NCBI GenBank assembly: GCA_017355425.1 | Contig: CP070233.1 | Coordinates: 350,501 to 414,500, forward strand | Source of the DNA: Dolichospermum sp. DET69 | Lineage (GTDB): Bacteria; Cyanobacteriota; Cyanobacteriia; Cyanobacteriales; Nostocaceae | Reading direction: 5' to 3' | Length of the DNA stretch: 64,000 nucleotides | Part shown: positions 59,381 to 64,000 of the stretch, one piece after another | Position numbering within the stretch: the first letter of the stretch is position 1 | Layout: each line of letters opens with the position of its first letter | Notes under the pieces: generated by a model | Database searches by the model: none | What the model was told of the DNA's origin: nothing | Seen by the model: the letters and a program-made list of their open reading frames with translations, nothing else | Made by a program: the position numbers and the translations under genes

Positions 59381-60724
59381 ATGACTGTGGCTAAGAAAAT
59401 AAAAGTTATAGATAGACTCCGCTTGGGTTTTGCAGTATCAATGGCAAAAAGTGTCACCTTTGTGGTGAGGTCACTGCGTCTTGGTGCTGCTAGTGTCTTA
59501 CCAGGTGCAATTGCGCGACGGATAGAACCGCGAATTTTGGAGTTATTGAGTCAGCAAGTGCAGAATGGGGTAATTCTCATTGCGGGGACGAATGGGAAGA
59601 CGACTACTGCTTTACTATTATCCACTATTTTAGAACGGCAGGGTTTCCGTGTTGCCCATAATTCTACAGGTGCAAATCTGGAAAATGGGTTAGCAACGGC
59701 TTTGATAGATAATGCGAATCTGTTAGGAAACCTGAATGTAGATTATGCAATTTTGGAAGTTGATGAAAATATAGTTCCCAAGGTTTTAAAACCGCTACAA
59801 CCTCGAATTATTCTTTGTTTAAATCTGTTCCGTGACCAGTTGGATAGATATGGGGAAGTGGATAGTATTAGTAAGCGGTGGACTAAGGTGATTGCTACTT
59901 TACCCGCAACAACTGTAGTTATTCCCAATGCTGATGATCCGACTTTATCCTATTTGGGTCAACAGTTACCCCAAAAGGTTTTATTCTTTGGTTTAAATGA
60001 ACCTGAAAATTATTTAGAAGCTATTCCTCATGCTGTGGATTCTATTTATTGTCCTAGCTGTGGTCATGCTTTAGATTATCAAGGGGTTTATTTGTCCCAT
60101 TTGGGAGATTTTACTTGTCCTAGTTGTGGTTTTACTAAAAGTCAACCCGCATTATTAAGCCAGGAATGGTCACAAATTCTTGTGGGTTTGTACAACAAAT
60201 ATAATACTTTAGCCGCAGCCACAGCAGCAAAAGAATTAGGAGTTGATGAAGTTAGTATTAGAGATGGAATTAATAATTTCCAAGCTGCTTTTGGTCGTGC
60301 AGAAGATTTGGTAATTGATGGTAAACGGGTAAGAATTTTATTATCAAAAAACCCTGTAGGAACAAATGAAACTATTCGCGTCGTCACTCAAAGTACCGAT
60401 AAAACTACTTTATTGGTGTTGAATGATAGAACCCCAGATGGTACTGACGTATCATGGATTTGGGATGTGGATACAGAAAAGTTGGTAGCACGGGGTGGAA
60501 CGTTGATTGTCAGTGGCGATCGCGTGTATGATATGGCTTTACGTCTACGTTATAGTCAGGAGTCTCTGGACAGTGACATCAATCTGATTGTAGAGTCAAA
60601 TTTGCAGCAAGCGATCGCTACTGCTCTAGAGCATACACCAGCGAATGAAACCTTACACATTCTCCCCACCTATTCAGCCATGCTAGAAGTGCGAGAAGTA
60701 TTAACTGGTAGGAAAATCCTCTAA
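59381..60724 (+). CDS. murT: Lipid II isoglutaminyl synthase, MurT subunit
   Basis: MurT is the ATP-dependent Mur-ligase-type subunit of the MurT/GatD complex, which amidates the glutamate of lipid II. The 447-residue protein has the P-loop GTNGKTT at 69-75, LEVDENIVPK, NLFRDQLDRYGE, and a zinc ribbon with CPSC (about 208) and CPSC (about 233). That ribbon is specific to MurT. The C-terminal part (LNDRTPDGTDVSWIWDVD) is DUF1727. GatD, usually adjacent, is not here, so it must be elsewhere. A small secreted-type protein gene starts 11 bp downstream. Confidence 0.93.
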   Translation: MTVAKKIKVIDRLRLGFAVSMAKSVTFVVRSLRLGAASVLPGAIARRIEPRILELLSQQVQNGVILIAGTNGKTTTALLLSTILERQGFRVAHNSTGANLENGLATALIDNANLLGNLNVDYAILEVDENIVPKVLKPLQPRIILCLNLFRDQLDRYGEVDSISKRWTKVIATLPATTVVIPNADDPTLSYLGQQLPQKVLFFGLNEPENYLEAIPHAVDSIYCPSCGHALDYQGVYLSHLGDFTCPSCGFTKSQPALLSQEWSQILVGLYNKYNTLAAATAAKELGVDEVSIRDGINNFQAAFGRAEDLVIDGKRVRILLSKNPVGTNETIRVVTQSTDKTTLLVLNDRTPDGTDVSWIWDVDTEKLVARGGTLIVSGDRVYDMALRLRYSQESLDSDINLIVESNLQQAIATALEHTPANETLHILPTYSAMLEVREVLTGRKIL

Positions 60725-60735
60725 CAACTAACATT

Positions 60736-61011
60736 ATGAAAATAGTCAAACTGATTTTGCTTGCTTTTCCTGTGTTTTTAGCATCTCTGTTATTGGTAGT
60801 TAACCCAGCACAGGCTTCCAGATTGAAAGCTACACCAGCTGTACAAATGATTGTGGTGACATCTACTCAAGCAAATCGTGATATAGCTACACCGCAAATA
60901 AATAGCATTACACATTCTGTGATAGAACAAACTGGTTGCAGTTGCACTAATTGCGTTCAAGCTAATCTACATAAATTACAAGGTAAGTTACCTATGGCTG
61001 GGATTTTCTAA
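60736..61011 (+). CDS. Small secreted protein with CSCTNC motif
   Basis: The 91-residue protein has a clear signal peptide (KLILLAFPVFLASLLLVVNP, cleavage after QA near 27). The mature part ends with EQTGCSCTNCVQANLHKLQG, three Cys in a short stretch that may bind metal or form disulfides. No family is recognised. It starts 11 bp after the murT stop, so both are probably cotranscribed. A role in the cell envelope would fit the position but is only a guess. After it begins the 137-bp tandem repeat. Confidence 0.7.
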   Translation: MKIVKLILLAFPVFLASLLLVVNPAQASRLKATPAVQMIVVTSTQANRDIATPQINSITHSVIEQTGCSCTNCVQANLHKLQGKLPMAGIF

Positions 61012-61034
61012 ATTAGAATAATAAATTTTTTAAA

Positions 61035-61310
61035 AGCAAATCTGGCGACTGGAAGTCACGACTACACAGACAAAACCCACCTCCGTGGGTTAAGAACAAG
61101 TAGTTTTTCTTAGTCCACGCAGGTGGACTTTGTTTGTGTAGTTGCGGTTTCTAACCGCCTCAAAATTAAAAAGCAAATCTGGCGACTGGAAGTCACGACT
61201 ATACAGACAAAACCCACCTCCGTGGGTTAAGAATAAGTAGTTTTTCTTAGTCCACGCAGGTGGACTTTGTTTGTGTAGTTGCGGTTTCTAACCGCCTCAA
61301 AATTAAAAAG
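61035..61310. repeat. Tandem duplication of a 137-bp palindromic repeat
   Basis: Two almost identical units (about 61034-61170 and 61171-61307) contain tctggcgactggaagtcacg, acagacaaaacccacctccg, cttagtccacgcaggtggac and gcggtttctaaccgcctc. Each unit forms a long imperfect hairpin. An inverted relative is at 34655-34775. It lies between a secreted-type protein gene and the metal-binding protein gene. Confidence 0.9.
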
Positions 61311-61355
61311 TTTAAATTCTGGAGTTTTTAATATATTTAAAAATTACAATACATT

Positions 61356-62342
61356 ATGTTAGAGAAAAAACTATCTACACATTTATTAAAAACTACTATT
61401 TTAGGTTTAATATTGGGTTTGTTTGGATGTGGGAATAAAACTACTAATACCACCAATAGGAATATTAATAATAATTTACCCTTAGTAGTAGCAACTAATA
61501 GCGTAATTTGCGATTTAACAAAACAAGTTGCTGGAGATACAATTAATCTGATTTGTTTAATTCCTCCTGGGATAAATCCTATAAATTATAAACCCATTCC
61601 AGAAGATAATCAAGCCATTAAAAATGCTAATTTAGTATTATATCATGGTTATAATTTTGAACCAGGTTTAATTAAAATTATTGAAGAGATTAAAAAACCT
61701 AAATTAAGAATTGCCGTTGCTAAAACTATGGGTGTAAATTCCATCCAAATCAGAAAAAATGGTAAGCAAATTATTGAACCTCATGTTTGGCATAATCCTA
61801 TTAATACTATCAAAATGGTAGAAATAATTAATAGTAGTTTAGTTAAATTAGCACCAGAAAATAAAAATATCTATAATAAAAATACCAAAAAAGTAACTAA
61901 AGAAATCAATCAAATCAATAGTTGGATTAAAAGCAGATTAGCTAGTATTCCCGATAAAAATCGAAACTTAGTGACAACAAATTCAGCAATGATTTATTAT
62001 GTCAAAGCTTATGATATTGCCTATTCAGTCAATTTAGGTAATGTCAAAAATATAGGAAAATTGACAGATACAAAAGTCGAAAATTTGGCTAGAGATATTC
62101 AAAAAGCTCAAGTACCAACAATTTTTGCAGATACAAATACCAATTCTAATTTACTCGCACCTGTAGCGACAGCAGCGAAAGTAAAGGTTTCTCAAAGACC
62201 ACTTTATATTAACGGACTAGGTGAACCAGGAAGTGACGGAGAAACCTATCAAAAAATGATGACTGCTAATACAAGGATAATTGTAGAAGGATTGGGAGGA
62301 ACATATTTGAAATTTGAGCCGAAAAATCCTCGAAATAAATAG
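61356..62342 (+). CDS. Metal ABC transporter substrate-binding lipoprotein homologue with degenerate ligands
   Basis: The 328-residue protein has a lipobox (LGLFGCGNK, Cys near 25). It has the cluster A-I fold of ZnuA/MntC: VVATNSVICDLTKQVAGDTINL, LVLYHGYNFEPGLIK, EPHVWHNPINTI and IVEGLGGTYLK. Of the four metal ligands known in cyanobacterial MntC, only the second His (EPHVWHNP) is clearly kept. The first (DPH) is NPI, the Glu in TTEGAF is Asn (TTNSAM), and the last Asp is Asn (YINGL). Metal binding is therefore doubtful, or its specificity has changed. No permease or ATPase gene is adjacent. It may be a sensor or a decoy protein. Confidence 0.8.
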   Translation: MLEKKLSTHLLKTTILGLILGLFGCGNKTTNTTNRNINNNLPLVVATNSVICDLTKQVAGDTINLICLIPPGINPINYKPIPEDNQAIKNANLVLYHGYNFEPGLIKIIEEIKKPKLRIAVAKTMGVNSIQIRKNGKQIIEPHVWHNPINTIKMVEIINSSLVKLAPENKNIYNKNTKKVTKEINQINSWIKSRLASIPDKNRNLVTTNSAMIYYVKAYDIAYSVNLGNVKNIGKLTDTKVENLARDIQKAQVPTIFADTNTNSNLLAPVATAAKVKVSQRPLYINGLGEPGSDGETYQKMMTANTRIIVEGLGGTYLKFEPKNPRNK

Positions 62343-62474
62343 CTACTGGATTTCCATAGAAACAAAATATTTGCTACTTACGTCTAATCACTAAGCTGCT
62401 GTCACAAGCAATGCTACGCTTGAAATATATACAGCATTGGATTGGGTGTAAAGTTACCAGGGAACACAACTAAT

Positions 62475-63554
62475 ATGAAGCATCTATCGTACCGATATGG
62501 TATTTTAACGCTGTTTTCTATATGTACCCTCACGGGTGTGACTAGCAATAATCAGGTTTTAGCATTAACGGCTGAGGAAGAAGCGAATCGAACTTGCACC
62601 AAAGGGAGTGCTGCTGTTGTCACAGTTAAAAATGGGAATGGACATGGTAGCGGATTTTTGGTCAGTCAGGATGGTTTAATTATTACCAACGCTCATGTGG
62701 TTGATGGTGGTCCTAGCGTTGTCACTGTGGTGTTTCGGGATGGTAAGCAAGTACCCGCAGATGTGATAGGTTTTGCGAGGGGTGGCGTGGATTTAGCAGC
62801 CTTAAAAATCCAAAATCGCAAAAATTTACCACATCTGAATTTAGCTCGTCCTGGGACAGCAAAAGTGGGTTATCGAGTATTTGCTATTGGTAGTCCACTT
62901 GAGGCTGATAACCGTGATACCTGCACTCAAGGAAATATTAGCCGCATTCGTCCAGATGGAATTATTCAACATACTGCAACTTTGAATCCTGGAAACTCTG
63001 GAGGACCTTTATTAAACACTAAAGGAGAAGTTATTGGTGTGAATACCTGGGGAGGAAAATCTGAAGTTGTCGGTCCTGAAGGTAACTTTGTTGGTTATGT
63101 AAACGGTGGAACTGGTATTAACCTTTCTCAACCAGGAAAAAAAGTCGAATCTTTTTTAGCAGATATCCGAAAACAAAAAGTCTCTCCCGTATCAACTTTA
63201 GATAAACCAAAAGAAAAATCTGTAGAAACTATTGCACTTGATGGTCAGGTAATTAATGGTAGTTTAAATGGCAGTCCTGATGGTTATATATTTTCAGGTC
63301 AAGCAGGTCAAAAAGTTGTAATTGAGATGAATAGTCAGAAGATTAATCCATTTTTAACTTTGTCTCAAGTGATAGAATCTGCTAATGGAAAAGAGTTAGA
63401 AAAAATTGCTGAAAATGATGACAAAGGAGCAGGTAATTTTAATGCTGAAATTGTCACCACTTTACCAGCAGATGGCATTTATTTGATAGTTGCTAAATCT
63501 TCACAAAGGGGGGAAACTGGTAATTATAGCTTACGCGCAACTGTCCAACAGTAG
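62475..63554 (+). CDS. Secreted trypsin-like serine protease with pre-peptidase C-terminal domain
   Basis: The 359-residue protein from ATG 62475 has a signal peptide (YRYGILTLFSICTLTGVTSN). The trypsin-like HtrA-type domain has GSGFLVSQDGLIITNAHVVDGG (catalytic His), GVDLAALKI (Asp) and ATLNPGNSGGPLLNTKGEV (Ser). No PDZ domain follows. Instead, about residues 265-358 form a PPC domain (GQKVVIEMNSQKINPFLTL and GIYLIVAKSSQRGETGNYSL), which is usually removed after export. It likely acts in the periplasm or outside the cell. An in-frame TTG at 62442 is upstream and unlikely. A COP23-like gene follows. Confidence 0.92.
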   Translation: MKHLSYRYGILTLFSICTLTGVTSNNQVLALTAEEEANRTCTKGSAAVVTVKNGNGHGSGFLVSQDGLIITNAHVVDGGPSVVTVVFRDGKQVPADVIGFARGGVDLAALKIQNRKNLPHLNLARPGTAKVGYRVFAIGSPLEADNRDTCTQGNISRIRPDGIIQHTATLNPGNSGGPLLNTKGEVIGVNTWGGKSEVVGPEGNFVGYVNGGTGINLSQPGKKVESFLADIRKQKVSPVSTLDKPKEKSVETIALDGQVINGSLNGSPDGYIFSGQAGQKVVIEMNSQKINPFLTLSQVIESANGKELEKIAENDDKGAGNFNAEIVTTLPADGIYLIVAKSSQRGETGNYSLRATVQQ

Positions 63555-63645
63555 GTTGGGTTGACGAAGGAAACCCAACATTTGTAAACAACGCAGTTAG
63601 AACTTTGTTGGGTTTCGCTATCGCTCTACCCAACCTACATTTTGA
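63552..63645. repeat. Inverted dispersed repeat (GTAGGTTGGGTT...AACCCAACCTAC)
   Basis: The arms gtaggttgggttgacg and ctctacccaacctac face each other with internal gaaacccaacat/ttgttgggtttc pairs. This repeat is common in cyanobacterial intergenic DNA. It starts at the stop codon of the protease gene. Confidence 0.85.
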
Positions 63646-63683
63646 CAATCAATATCAATTTTTTAATCAAGGACTCAAAAATC

Positions 63684-64000
63684 ATGAAATTACAATCATT
63701 CTGCACCGCATTGGGATTAACAGCTTTAACATTGAGCGTCAGCACATTTCCTGGCTTTAGTCAAGATAATTCTTCTGCAAATCAACCGACTTTCTTCTGT
63801 CAGGAAGTATTTGATTCAGCCAGTGGTGAAAAAATTCCGGCTACAGTTGCTTGGATTCCCGAACGTCAAGCTCATGTCCGGTTTATTGGTTGGAAATCTG
63901 AAGCTTTTCCGCAATGGAGTCCTCAAAAACGTTGTCAAGTCGTCTCTGAGAAGTTTCAAAAATTTCATGAAGCAGGCCTTTTGAATTACCTAACAACTGG
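63684..64000 (+). CDS. COP23 domain protein, N-terminal part (3' end outside window)
   Basis: The open frame begins at the ATG at 63684, with AAGGACT upstream as ribosome site, and runs to the window edge (105 residues). It has a signal peptide (FCTALGLTALTLSVSTFPGF). TFFCQEVFDSASGEKIPATV and RFIGWKSEAFPQWSPQKRCQVVSEKF follow, then KFHEAGLLNYLT. The pattern of Trp, Cys and RCQ matches COP23, a circadian oscillating surface polypeptide first found in Cyanothece. Its function is unknown. It follows the secreted protease gene on the same strand and may be exported in the same way. Confidence 0.85.
   Translation, partial: MKLQSFCTALGLTALTLSVSTFPGFSQDNSSANQPTFFCQEVFDSASGEKIPATVAWIPERQAHVRFIGWKSEAFPQWSPQKRCQVVSEKFQKFHEAGLLNYLTT

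Overview
The window looks like chromosomal DNA of a filamentous, probably heterocyst-forming cyanobacterium (Nostocales: Nostoc, Anabaena, Dolichospermum or a relative). Evidence is psaE (photosystem I), ftrV, an rpaA-type response regulator, a high-light-inducible protein, a PAP/fibrillin, an ABA4-like protein, many cyanobacterial DUF proteins (DUF3134, DUF3181, DUF3288), XisH/XisI factors, frequent HIP1 octamers (gcgatcgc), several heptanucleotide tandem repeats and AT-rich composition. No rRNA, convincing tRNA or CRISPR array was seen.

Layout. 1-5.8 kb: the end of a Ser/Thr kinase, mraY, DUF3134, a small IscB-related element, fibrillin, psaE, mutM. 5.9-7.4 kb: a dispersed repeat, a PIN remnant with a DUF2283 gene, and a second small IS200/IS605-like element. 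7.4-15.1 kb: clpC, DUF3288, an Mce/ATPase pair, MAPEG, ald, HLIP. 15.2-28.5 kb: an accessory zone with repeats, Uma2, rdgB, antitoxin-like genes, two XisI and one XisH, a DUF1828 two-gene module, a pentapeptide-nuclease fusion, CobW-ABA4, small cyanobacterial proteins, a palindromic MITE and a complete IS1634-type element. 28.5-45 kb: tldD, a broken kinase/WG-repeat gene, two tandem HigB/HigA modules, purQ/purS, a Fur regulator, SPFH-NfeD, a PP2C phosphatase, ftrV, a phosphopantetheinyl transferase, a hydrolase, rpaA, der and a CbiQ-like protein. 45.2-47.4 kb: a complete IscB element inserted in a nucleotidyltransferase gene. 47.4-64 kb: an RDD/pentapeptide protein, a K+ channel, gene relics, a hybrid histidine kinase, a lytic transglycosylase, a DUF262-RelA/SpoT pair, a PSI-accumulation-factor-like protein, murT, a metal-binding-protein homologue that lacks most ligands, a secreted protease and the start of a COP23 gene.

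The most interesting system is the IscB family. A complete element (45632-47240) has an omega-RNA region, an IscB with all RuvC and HNH landmarks, and a right-end hairpin. Removing it restores a 181-codon nucleotidyltransferase frame exactly. A 431-bp derivative at 3216-3646 keeps the whole omega-RNA, with compensatory changes in stems, but has lost the nuclease. A third element (6859-7290) shares the right end and carries an unexplained tRNA-like core. All three have ATGA just outside the right end, a candidate TAM. One nuclease might therefore serve several guide RNAs in trans. Second in interest is the DUF262 plus RelA/SpoT pair at 56.4-58.5 kb, a possible defence or alarmone-toxin module.

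All identifications rest on reading motifs by eye; no database search was run.
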